Shown: positions 46,783 to 57,125 of the stretch, in pieces
How positions within the stretch are numbered: position 1 is the stretch's first letter
How the letters are laid out: every line of letters begins with the position of its first letter
Origin: Hordeum vulgare subsp. vulgare
Taxonomy: Eukaryota; Streptophyta; Magnoliopsida; Poales; Poaceae
DNA: 64,000 bases
Assembly: GCF_904849725.1 (NCBI RefSeq)
Contig: NC_058518.1
Location: 419,995,081 to 420,059,080 of the forward strand
Reading direction: 5' to 3'
Notes under the pieces: model-generated
Seen by the model: the letters and a program-made list of their open reading frames with translations, nothing else
What the model was told of the DNA's origin: nothing
Database searches by the model: none
Made by a program: the position numbers and the translations under genes

Positions 46783-47179
46783 TCCAACGAAGCTACGAAT
46801 AATTAACTATGAACTAAACCGTTTCTATCATGTCGACACGCAAACTGATGCAAACAGCACACTCAGCAGTTTTAAATATGCATGAGAGTTGGAAAAATAC
46901 TAATCTACGCAAAATTCTACACGTTTTACATATATAAACTATTATGATCCGACGCACGGTTTAAAAGTTATAGACGTTTTAAAATATGCCTCTAATCTGG
47001 AATTTAGTTGCACTGCTGAAATAGCAAAAAATCACTCTATAGAAAAAAACATCTGGGCCGAAACAAGGGCGCGGAAAGGCTAAGTGGCGCCGAGGGGCGC
47101 AACTTAGCGGGGCTTCTCACCTCGGGCCACTTGGGCCGGCTCGGGAGAAGGTGGAGCAGGCGGGGGCGCTACTGGACAG
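46783..47179 (-). repeat. Piece 3 of long-LTR sequence D
   Basis: AT-rich then GC-rich non-coding sequence between G and H, flanked by CTCAT (G duplication) and GACAG (H duplication). Confidence 0.6.
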
Positions 47180-48813
47180 TGATGACCCACAAGTATAGGG
47201 GACCTATCATAGTCCTTTCGATAAGTAAGAGTGTCGAACCCAACAAGGAGCAGAAGGAAATGTCAAGTGGTTTTCAGCAAGGTATTCTCTGCAAGCACTA
47301 AAATTACCGGTAACACATAGTTGCGGGATAAGATAATTCGTAACGGGTAACAAGTAACAATAGTAACAAAGGTGCAGCAAGATGGTCCAATCCCTTTTGT
47401 AGCAAGGTACAAGCCTGGACGAACTCTTATATAAGGTAAAGCGCTCCCGAGGACACATGGGAACTCTTTTATAAGGTAAACGTTCACTACTTTGATAGTT
47501 TGATATGTGAGTGGACCGGTGCTTGGGTGTTGTCCTTACTTGGACAAACATCCCACTTATGATTAACCCCTCTCGCAAGCATCCGCAACTACGAAAGAAG
47601 AATTAAGACAAAGTCTAACCATAGCATTAAACTGGTGGATCCAAATCACCTCCTTGCGAAGCAACGCATAAACTAGGGTTTAAGATTCTGTCACTCTAGC
47701 AACCCATCATCTACTTATTACTTCCCAATGCCTTCCTCTAGGCCCAAATAATGGTGAAGTGTCACGTAGTCGACGTTCACATAACACCACTAGAGGAAAG
47801 AAAACATACAACGCATCAAAATATCGAACGAATACCAAATTCACATGACTACTTATAGCAAGACTTATCCCATGTCCTCAGGAACAAATGTAACTACTCA
47901 CAAAGCATAATTAGGTTCATGATCAGAGAGGTATTGAATAGCATTAAGGATCTGAAAATATGATCTTCCACCAAGTAATCCAACTAGCATCAACTATAAG
48001 GAGTAATTAACACTACTGGCAACCTTACAAGTACCAAGCGGAGTCGCGAGATGTAGATTGGGTACAGGAGATGAACTAGGGTTTGGAGATGATATGGTGC
48101 TGATGGAGATGTTGATGGATATGAGCCCCCTCCGATGATAGGAGTGTTGGTGATGACGACGGCGACAATTTCCCCTTCCGGGAGGGAAGTTTCCCCGGCA
48201 GGACGGCCCTGCCGGAGCTCTAGATTGGTTATGCTCAAGTTCCGCCTCGTGGCGGCGGCGTTTCTTCCCAAAATCTCTCTCTTGATTTTTTCTGGGACGA
48301 AACCCTCCATATAGCAGAAGATGTGAACCGGAGGGGTAACAGGGGGCCCACGAGCCCCCCAGGAGCGCCCCGGGGGGTGGGGCGCGCCTGGCAGGCTCGT
48401 GACCTCCTGGTGGCTCCCCTCTAGTATTTCTTCCGCACAATATTTTTTATATATTCCAAAATAATTCCTCACTGATTTTCACGGCTTTTGGAGTTGTGCA
48501 GAATAGGAGACTCTTCGGTTTCTCTCCACTCCGTGGACTCCGCTCCCGGAGCGACTGCGTCGTACTTCATGTTAACGGAGCAGCTCATAGCCGGCTCCAC
48601 AACTCCACGGAGTGGAGGGGAACCGAACAAGGCCTAGGTATCTCAAACTTGCTCCTTTTCCAGTCCAGAATTCCAGCTACCGGCATTATCCCTCTTCATG
48701 TAAACCTTATAAAATAAGAGAGAAAAGGCATAAGTATTGTACCGTAATGTGTAATAACAGCCCATAATGCGATAAATATCAATATAAAAGCATGATGCAA
48801 AATGGACGTATCA
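47180..48813 (-). repeat. Element H 3' LTR (left), carrying a MITE
   Basis: 1634 bp including a 128-bp MITE. On the minus strand it starts TGATACGTCCATTTTGC and ends GGGTCATCA. GC stem-loop at 48345-48415; TATA-like CTGCTATATGGAGG on the minus strand at 48304-48317. Confidence 0.9.
48507..48634. mobile_element. Tourist-like (PIF/Harbinger) MITE
   Basis: 128 bp present in this LTR but absent from the H LTR at 53040-53060, where the sequence runs directly 'acaataggtatctc'. The ends are imperfect inverted repeats: GAGACTCTTCGGTT on the left, and GGCCTTGTTCGGTT reading in from the right on the minus strand, each followed by a CTCCACTCCGTGGA block. Flanked by TAG (48504-48506 and 48635-48637), a 3-bp duplication close to the TWA usual for this superfamily. 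It has no coding capacity. It inserted after H. Confidence 0.8.
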
Positions 48814-48827
48814 ACTCCCCCAAGCTT
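48814..48827 (-). other. Element H 3' polypurine tract
   Basis: On the minus strand AAGCTTGGGGGAGT abuts the LTR. Confidence 0.9.
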
Positions 48828-50310
48828 AGACCTCGCTTGTCCTCAAGCGGAAGCCGAGATCAATAAATATGCCCACATGTTTAGAGATAGAGGTGTCGAT
48901 AAAATAAAATACAGACATGCAGGCATCATGATCATATTTAGAACAGCAATATCGTCATATAATCTCTTATGATAAAGTGACAATTCCTTCACAATGTAAA
49001 GTATGGATCAAGAACCTTATTGAGAATTAGCAACCAATAGTCTTTAGTCATTGAAGCAATTGCAATTTATCATAACATCGGATAAAGTCAAATAAGAGCT
49101 TGTAAAGCAAATCCACATACTCAATCATCTTTTAGTCTTCTACAATTGCTAAAACTCACGCAGTACTCATGAGATCAAAGTTTCAGTTGGACACAGAGAA
49201 AGATAGGGGCTTATAGTTTCGCCTCCCAACTATTTACCTCAAGGGTAATGTCAACAATAATAATTCATGATTACTTACTTCCAAGTTGATATATGAATAT
49301 AGATCTTTCCCTAGCACATGACGCTTGCCAAGATAATGGCGAAATAAGGAATTGGTGTCGATCACCATGACTCTTTTAAAGATAAAAAGTAAAGGTACAA
49401 GATATGCCCTTCGCAGAGGGAAGCAGAGGTTGTCATGCGCTTTTGAGGTTTGGATGTGTGATCTCTTAGTGTGAAGGAATGTCACTTTATATTGCCTCAT
49501 GTGATAAAGAACTTTATTATGCAGTCTGTCGCTTTTATGTCTTCCTTATCACAGGTTCGTACAAAGCTTATTTTCCACACACTAATAGATCATACATATT
49601 TAGGGAGCAATTTTTATTGCTTGCACCGATGACAACTTACTTGAGGGATCTTATTCAATCCATAGGTAGGTATGGTGGACTCTCATGGCAAAACTGGGTT
49701 GAGGGTTTATGGATGCACAAGTAGTATCTCTACTTAGTGCGGAAGTTTTGGCTGATATGAGGTGGAAGCAAGCGTCACATGCTAAGGGACCTCTAGTCAT
49801 ATAACATTGTTCGGAACCAAGCAAACATAATTCATTATGTTGTCTTCCTTGTCCAACATCTACTTCTCAGCATGTAATAGTTTAATGAGTGTTCACAATC
49901 ATAGACGGTGTCAAAGATGATATATTTATATGTGAACCTCTCTTTCTTTATTACTTCCTATTAATTGCAACAATGACCAAGGTCTACGTTTGTCCACCCA
50001 CAACAAGTTTCAATCAACATTCTTTTTATATGTGAAGCAACCACTTCCCATAGGATCATCACATGATCTTTCATGCTTTTGTTCTATTATTATTCTTTTC
50101 TTTAGATCATGGCATGAAGCAAAGCCCTTAACTAAAACACTCTTTATTATATAACTCACGAACTCGGTTACATTGGGGGTAACACAAAGCAAAACTCAAG
50201 CCTAGATCATACTAAGAACTTTATTCTACTAGATAAAGATATTACCAAAAAGGATCGAACTAAGATAAAGGTAAAGGCAAAAGATGTGATGGTGATACGA
50301 TACCGGGGCA
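48828..50310 (-). other. Element H 3' non-coding region
   Basis: Holds GCCCTTCGCAGAGGGAAG at 49406-49423, the motif shared with A and C. The first ~720 bases are repeated at 53226-53950. No gene seen. Confidence 0.65.
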
Positions 50311-50324
50311 ACTCCCCCAAGCTT
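50311..50324 (-). other. Second (internal) polypurine tract of element H
   Basis: On the minus strand AAGCTTGGGGGAGT, identical to the 3' tract and 36 bases after the 3' ORF stop. Confidence 0.7.
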
Positions 50325-50359
50325 GGCACAAGCCAAGCGGAGTGCCCATACCCATGTGT

Positions 50360-50563
50360 TTAATTGTCTTCCTTCAGAGGTGATCGTGGTGGAGTTGGGG
50401 CAGAATGCTTAAGCTTGTTTAGTTTCCTTTTTAGCACAAAGTTCTGCTCTTTTAGATCGTTAACTTCTGTGGTCCAATCATAAGGATCTAAGTCTTCGTA
50501 GACCTTGGGGTTAGCAAGGTAATTAGCCACATAGCTCTCCCCCTCTGAATCTTGAGAAGACAT
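50360..50563 (-). CDS. Small 3' ORF (67 aa) related to that of element A
   Basis: Start taken at the ATG at 50563 (MSSQDSEGESYVANYL), matching A's MSSQESVGE; an upstream open stretch exists but lies in the hairpin leader. It contains VNDLKEQNFVLKRKLNKLKH, a short leucine-heptad helix, and ends PLKEDN. It is about half the length of the A protein, the difference being in the middle. Splice-acceptor-like GTGCAGCAG lies just before ATTTAGAGCAAAGATG, as in A. Intact frame; function unknown. Confidence 0.5.
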   Translation of the reverse strand: MSSQDSEGESYVANYLANPKVYEDLDPYDWTTEVNDLKEQNFVLKRKLNKLKHSAPTPPRSPLKEDN

Positions 50564-50847
50564 CTTTGCTCTAAATCTGCTGCACAAACAGGCTCGAAAC
50601 GAAATCAGAGGATATTTGCGTGATACGAGGGTCACACCTTTCGGGAGATTATATAATGAATTTTTACTGACCATAAGGAGTATTCCACAAGAAAACGGAG
50701 TCCGGGAGACACACGAGGTGCTCCCGAGCCCCCCAGGCGCGCCAGGGGGGTGGGGCGCGCCTCGCAGGCTTGTCACCTCCTCGTGCGCTTTCCGGACTAC
50801 TTTAAATTTTTCTATTTTTCTAAGTATTCCAAAACAAAGAAAAAATG
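50564..50847 (-). promoter_or_regulatory. Internal LTR-like cassette (hairpin and TATA-like) of element H
   Basis: GC stem-loop at 50699-50797, with outer arms TCCGGGAG...CTTTCCGGA, then on the minus strand TTCATTATATAAT (50648-50660) and the splice-acceptor-like site before the 3' ORF. Position and order equal those in A at 14192-14428. Confidence 0.5.
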
Positions 50848-52065
50848 CTATTGGAAAAGTTTTGGAGTCGGTTTACTTACCGTATCACATACCTCTTCGT
50901 TTTTGGAGTCTGAAACAAGCTGGTAAATATCCCTTATGTACTCCTCTGGAGTTATGGTATTAATAATATTGCTTTCAACATTTATGGGAGTACCTGAGAT
51001 ATAATGCTTGATTCTTTGCCCATTTACAACTCTCGGAAAATTACCTTCCGCGTTGTTGATTTTTATGGCACCGGAACGATATACTTCCTCAATAGTGTAA
51101 GGTCCTTCCCATTTAGAGAGAAATTTGCCTACAAAAAATCTTAAACGACAATTGTATAGCAAGACATAATCACCTACATTGAACTCACGTTTTTGTATCC
51201 TTTTATCATGCCACCTCTTAACTTTTTCTTTAAACAACTTGGCATTTTCATATGCCTGAGTTCTCCATTCATCAAGTGAGCTAATATCAAATAACCTCTT
51301 CTCACCAGCAAGTTTGAAATCAAAGTTGAGCTCTTTGATTGCCCAATAAGCCTTATGCTCTAGCTGAAGAGGTAAATGACATGCTTTGCCGTAAACCACT
51401 TTATACGGAGACATGCCCATGGGATTCTTATAAGCGGTTCTATAAGTCCACAATGCATCATCAAGTTTCTTAGACCAATTCTTTCTAGACCTATTAACAG
51501 TCTTTTGCAAAATTAATTTAATTTCTCTATTACTTAACTCTACTTGACCACTAGACTGAGGATGATAAGGAGGCGCAATTCTATGGTTGACATCATACTT
51601 AGCAAGCATTTTACGGAAAGCACCATGAATAAAATGTGAACCACCATCGGTCATTAAATATCTAGGCACTCCAAATCTAGGAAAAATAACTTCTTTAAGC
51701 ATCTTAATAGAGGTGTTATGATCAACACTACTAGTTGGAATAGCTTCTACCCACTTAGTAACATAATCAACAACAACTAGAATATGAGTATACCCGTTGG
51801 ACTTTAGAAAAGGTCCCATAAAATCAAAACCCCAAACATCAAATGGTTCAATAACAAGTGAATAATTCATAGGCATTTCCTGACGTTTACTGATATTACC
51901 TATTCTTTGACATTCATCACAAGACAAGACAAACTTACGAGCATCCTTGAAGAGAGTAGGCCAATAAAAACCGGATTGCAATACCTTGTGTGCAGTTCTA
52001 TCTCCCGCATGGTGTCCTCAGTAAGCCTCACAATGACACTTCTGTAGGATTTGTCCCTATTCATG
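50848..52065 (-). pseudogene. Element H pol, integrase part only
   Basis: From [14 protein letters not shown] across a TGA near 52018 (in place of the first Gly of the usual YGGHH) to the HHCC finger, then an uninterrupted frame from 51981: [20 protein letters not shown], integrase core with [17 protein letters not shown] and [11 protein letters not shown] (D, D, E present), a C-terminal domain with [18 protein letters not shown], ending TPKLFQ. Gag, protease, RT and RNase H were removed by the deletion ending at 52065. Very close to A integrase. Confidence 0.85.
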
Positions 52066-53225
52066 CTTGGGTGCTTGGGTGCTTGGGTGCTGTCCTTACT
52101 TGGACAAACATCCCACTTATGATTAACCCCTCTCGCAAGCATCCGCAACTACGAAAGAAGAATTAAGACAAAGTCTAACCATAGCATTAAACTGGTGGAT
52201 CCAAATCAGCCCCTTGCGAAGCAACGCATAAACTAGGGTTTAAGCTTCCGTCACTATAGCAACCCATCATCTACTTATTACTTCCTAATGCCTTCCTCTA
52301 GGACCAAATAATGGTGAAGTGTCATGTAGTCGACGTTCACATAACACCACTAGAGGAAAGACAACATACAACGCATCAAAATATCGAATGAATACCAAAT
52401 TCACATGACTACTTATAGCAAGACTTATCCCATGTCCTCAGGAACAAACGTAACTACTCACAAAGCATAATTATGTTCATGATTAGAGAGGTATTGAATA
52501 GCATTAAGGATCTGAACATATGATCTTCCACCAAGTAATCCAACTAGCATCAACTACAAGGAGTAATTAACACTACTGGCAACCTTACAAGTACCAATCG
52601 GAGTCGCGAGACGGAGATTGGGTACAAGAGATGAACTAGGGTTTGGAGATGATATGGTGCTGATGGATATGTTGATGGAGATTAGTCCCCTTCGATGAGA
52701 GGAGTGTTGGTGATGACGATGGCGACGATTTCCCCCTCCGGGAGGGAAGTTTCCCTGGTAGGACGGCCCTGCCGGAGCTCTAGATTGGTTCTGCTCAAGT
52801 TCCGCCTCGTGGCGGTGGCGTTTCTTCCCGAAAGCTCTCTCTTGATTATTTTTCTGGGACGAAACCCTCCATATAGCAGAAGATGGGAGCTCGAGGGGTA
52901 ACATGGGGGCCACGAGCCCCCCAGTCGCGCCTGGCAGGCTCATGACCTCCTGGTGGCTCCCCTCCAGTATTTCTTCCGCACAATATTTTTTATATATTCC
53001 AAAATAATTCCTCGCTGATTTTCACGGCTTTTGGAGTTGTGCACAATAGGTATCTCAAACTTTCTCCTTTTCCAGCCCAGAATTCCAACTGCCGGCATTC
53101 TCCCTCTTCATGTAAACCTTATAAAATAAGAGAGAAAAGGCATAAGTATTGTACCGTAATGTGTAATAACACCCCATAATGCGATAAATATCAATATAAA
53201 AGCATGATGCAAAATGGACGTATCA
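52065..53225 (-). repeat. Element H middle LTR, 3' end deleted
   Basis: On the minus strand it starts TGATACGTCC at 53225 and aligns with the left LTR up to 52081, lacking its last ~340 bases and the PBS. Three tandem GCTTGGGT copies (52065-52088) lie at the join with pol. Confidence 0.85.
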
Positions 53226-53950
53226 AGTCCCGCAAGCTTAGACCTCGCTTGTTCTCATGCGGAAGCCGAGATCAATAAATATGCCCACATGTTTAGAGAT
53301 AGAGGTGTCAATAAAATAAAATATAAACATGCAGGCATCATGATCATATTTAGAACAACAATATCGTCATATAATCTCTTATGCTAAAGTGTCAATTCCT
53401 TCACAATGTAAAGTATGGATCAAGAACCTTATTGAGAATTAACAACCAATAGTCTTTAGTCATTGAAGCAATTGCAATTTATCATAACATCAGATAGAGT
53501 CAAATAAGAGCTTGTAAAGCAAATCCACGTACTCAATCATCTTTTAGTCTTCTACAATTGCTAAAACTCACGCGGTACTCATGAGGTCAAAGTTTCAGTT
53601 GGACATAGAGAAAGATAGGGGCTTATAGTTTCGCCTCCCAACTATTTACCTCAAGGGTAATGTCAACAATAATAATTCATGATTACTTACTTCCAAGTTG
53701 ATATATGAATATAGATCTTTCCCTAGCACATGACGCTTGCCAAGATAATGGCGAATTAAGGAATTGGTGTCGATCACCATGACTCTTTTAAAGATAAAAA
53801 GTAAAGGTACAAGATAGGCCCTTCGCAGAGGGAAGCAGAGGTTGTCATGCGCTTTGGAGGTTTGGATGTGTGATCTCTTAGTGTGAAGGAACGTCACTTT
53901 ATATTGCCTCCTATGATAAAGAACTTTATTATGCAGTCTGTCGCTTTTAT
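53226..53950 (-). other. Element H, 3' end of the first internal region
   Basis: A duplicate of 48814-49540, with a degenerate polypurine tract (CCCGC instead of CCCCC at 53226-53239) and another copy of the GCCCTTCGCAGAGGGAAG motif at 53818-53835. Non-coding. Confidence 0.8.
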
Positions 53951-54064
53951 GTAAACCTTACAAAATAAGAGAGAAAAGTCATAAGTATTGTACCATAATG
54001 TGTAATAACAACCAATAATGCGATAAATATCAATATAAAAGCATGATGCAAAATGGACTTATCA
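53949..54064 (-). repeat. Element H 5' LTR stub
   Basis: The first ~115 bases of the LTR (minus strand TGATAAGTCCATTTTGC) end at a 4-base ATGT overlap with the internal region, then the rest is deleted. It is followed outside by GACAG, the target duplication. Confidence 0.85.
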
Positions 54065-54913
54065 GACAGCGGGGCGAACCTGGGCCGCGAGCAAGCGATG
54101 GGCCGGCCCACGCGACAGCCGAGCGGGAGGAGCGGGTGCTCGGTCGTTGCTTTCGCTCCTCGCAGCAGCAGAGGGCCGACGACGATGGAGGTCGACTGGA
54201 AGCGGTTGGAGGCGGTGTCGGCGGGGCTCGAGGGCGGTGAAGGCCGACAGGATCCGACCGCTAGACGGCAGATCTGACCGGTAGCGAGTTGGCAACAGCG
54301 GCGGTGAGCTTCCTGCAATCCATGGCAGCAGCGAGCTCCTCATGTGGCCATAGAGAGGAAGGGAGCCAGGGTGAGAGAGAGATCGAGAGGAGAGGGGGAC
54401 AGAGAGGAAGAGGGGCGATGCTCTGGCCTGGAGGTCTGGTCGCGGTTCAGCGAGGCCAGGGCAACGATGAGGCACCAACGACAGATGGTGGCACGTCGGA
54501 TCGGGAGCTCTCTCCCGATCTGGAACTCGGGGCAGCGGTGGTTGCGGGTTCGGGCCCGTATGGGCTCGGATGGGCTTGATTCGGGCCCAAGCGGGGCCTC
54601 GTGCGAGGTGTGAGAGGCACAGGCGGCTGGGTGGCGGCTGCTAGGGTTTTGGGCGCGGATTTCGAGGGGAAGAGAGAGAGGGGCTAGCTTAGGTAGGGGA
54701 GGGTTGTTTAAATAGGAAAGGGGCTAGGGTTAGCAGTTTTGCACCGTTTTTGGGCCGTCGGATCTTGATCGGATGGTCCGAAACAGAGGGGTAGGCTAGG
54801 TGGATGTTTTGGGATGTGTAGAATAGGCTAGGCACAGATGAGATGGAAAACGGTTAACCCGAGATCGGAGTTTTAAAACACCGAATACTCCGACAATAAA
54901 ACGATGGTGGTGC
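54065..54913 (-). repeat. Piece 2 of long-LTR sequence D, with candidate promoter
   Basis: GC-rich non-coding sequence. On the minus strand a TATA-like CCTATTTAAACAACC spans about 54704-54718, followed by a pyrimidine-rich leader and an 'AACCCTAGCAGC' stretch. Bounded by GACAG (H) and GGTGC (Copia I). The frames crossing it on both strands look like GC-rich chance ORFs. Confidence 0.6.
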
Positions 54914-56283
54914 TGTTGGAAATATGCCCTAGAGGCAATAATAAAATGGTTATTATCATATTTCCTTGTTCATGATAATCGTCTATTGTTCATGCTATAA
55001 TTTTATTAACAGGAAACAGTAATACATGTGTGAATAAATAGATCACAAAGTGTCCCTAGCAAGCCTCTAGTTGGCTAGCTCGTTAGTCAATAGATGATCA
55101 TGGTTTCCTGATCATGGGCATTAGATGTCATTGATAACGGGATCACATCATTAGGAGAATGATGTGATGGACAAGACCCAATCCTAAGCATAGCACTAGA
55201 TCGTATTGTTCGCATGCTAAAGCTTTTCTAATGTCAAGTATCTTTTCCTTCGACCGTGAGATTGTGCAACTCCCGGATACCGTAGGAGTGCTTTGGGTGT
55301 ATCAAATGTCACAACGTAACTGGGTGACTATAAAGGTGCACTATGGGTACCTCCGTAAGTGTCTGTTGGGTTGGTACGAATCGAGATCGGGATTTGTCAC
55401 TCCGTGTGACGGAGAGGTATCTCTGGGCCCACTCGATAGAACATCATCATGAGCTCAATGTGACTAAGGAGTTAGTCACACGATGACGTGCTACGGAACG
55501 AGTAAAGAGACTTACCGGTAACGAGATTGAACAAGGTATAGGTATACCGACGATCGAATCTCGGGCAAGTTCTATACCGACAAACAAAGGGAATCGTATA
55601 CGGGATTGATTGAATCCTTGAAATCGTGGTTCCAGAGAGAAGGAAATCAAAGGAAAAGAAAAAAAAAGAGGGAGGAAGTGGGAAGGGAGGGGGACTCCTC
55701 CCACCAAACCAAGTCCAACTCGGTTTGGGGGGGGGAGTCCTCCCCCCCTTGGCTCGGCCGACCCCTTGAGGGTCCCTTGGACCCCAAGGCAAGGTCCCCC
55801 TCCCTCCTCCTATATATATGGGGCTTTTAGGGCAGATTTGAGACGACTTCCTCACGGCTGCCCGACCACATACCTCCATAGTTTTTCCTCTAGATCGTGT
55901 TTCTGCGGAGCTCGGGCGGAGCCCTGCTGAGACGAGATCATCACCAACCTCCGGAGCGCCGTCATGCTGCCGGAGAACTCTTCTACCTCTCCGTCTCTCT
56001 TGCTGGATCAAGAAGGCCGAGATCATCGTCGAGCTGTACGTGTGCTGAACGCGGAGGTGCCGTCCGTTCGGTACTAGATCGTGGGACTGATCGCGGGATT
56101 GTTCGCGGGGCGGATCGAGGGACGTGAGGACGTTCCACTACATCAACCGCGTTCTCTAACGCTTCTGCTGTTCGATCTACAAGGGTACGTAGATCACTCA
56201 TCCCCTCTCGTAGATGGACATCACCATGATAGGTCTTCGTGCGCGTAGGAAAATTTTTGTTTCCCATGCGACGTTCCCCAACA
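54914..56283 (+). repeat. Copia I 5' LTR (1370 bp, mosaic)
   Basis: Bases 54914 to about 55630 match the 3' LTR with about seven differences. The sequence then changes to a purine-rich 'gagagaaggaaatc' stretch and about 400 bases are missing relative to the 3' LTR. TATA-like CCTATATATATGG near 55808. Ends GTTCCCCAACA. Confidence 0.9.
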
Positions 56284-57125
56284 ATGTGATATGGCCAAAG
56301 TTGTGATGTTGCATGTATGATGTATGAGATGATCATGCTATTGTAATAGGTTCACAACTTGCATGTCAATGAGTATGACAACCGGCGGGAGCCATAGGAG
56401 TTGTCTTAATTTATTGTATGAGATGCAACGCCATGTGCTTACTACTTTTACTTCATTGCTAACGGTTAGCTATAGTAGTAGTGATAGTAGTAGTTGGTGT
56501 GACGACTTCACGGAGACACGATGATGGAGATCATGGTGTCACGCCGGTGACGATGATGATTATGCGATGCCTGAAGATGGAGATCGAAAGAGCAAAGATG
56601 ATAATGGCCATATCATGTCACTATATGATTGCATTGTGATGTTTATCATGTTTTTCATCTTATTGCTTAGAACGACGGTAGCATAATAAGATGATCCCTC
56701 TTAAAATTCCGAGAACGTATTCCCCTAGGTGTGCATCGTTGCGAAGGATCGTTGTCTCGAAGCATCACGTGATGATCGGGTGTGATAGATTCTAACGTTC
56801 GCATACAACGGGTGTAAGCCAGATTTACACACGCAAAACACCTAGGTTGACTCGATGAGCTTAGCATGTACAGACATGACCTCGAATACAAGAGACCGAA
56901 AGGTCGAACATGAGTCGTATGGTTGAATACAATCAGCATGAAGTTGCTCACCATGGTGACTAGTCTGTCTCACGTGATGATCGGACACGGGTTAGTCAAC
57001 ATGGATCATGTATCACTTAGATGACTATAGGGATGTCGATTTAAGTGGGAGTTCATACTTAATTTGATTAAATGAACTTAATGGTCATGAACTTAGTCTA
57101 AAAGTTATCTTTAGAAATATTGTAG
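56284..57125 (+). other. Copia I leader, no recognisable primer-binding site
   Basis: 842 bases between LTR and gag. Directly after the LTR stands ATGTGATATGGCC, not the TGGTATCAGAGC (initiator tRNA-Met complement) usual for this group. Otherwise non-coding leader of the expected type. Confidence 0.7.

Larger units (their letters stand above)
47180..54064 (-). mobile_element. Rearranged Athila-type Gypsy element H (remains of a three-LTR array)
   Basis: Perfect target duplication GACAG at 47175-47179 and 54065-54069. On the minus strand: 5' LTR stub (54064-53949), end of an internal region (53952-53226), a partial LTR (53225-52081), integrase part of pol, a small 3' ORF, 3' non-coding region, polypurine tract and a complete LTR (48813-47180). 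The duplications at the extreme ends show a single insertion later reduced by two deletions. Its LTR is related to that of A. Confidence 0.85.

Noticed and set aside
54043..54613. Several GC-rich open frames on both strands
   Set aside because: GC-rich part of the D LTR; overlapping frames on both strands without homology are expected by chance.
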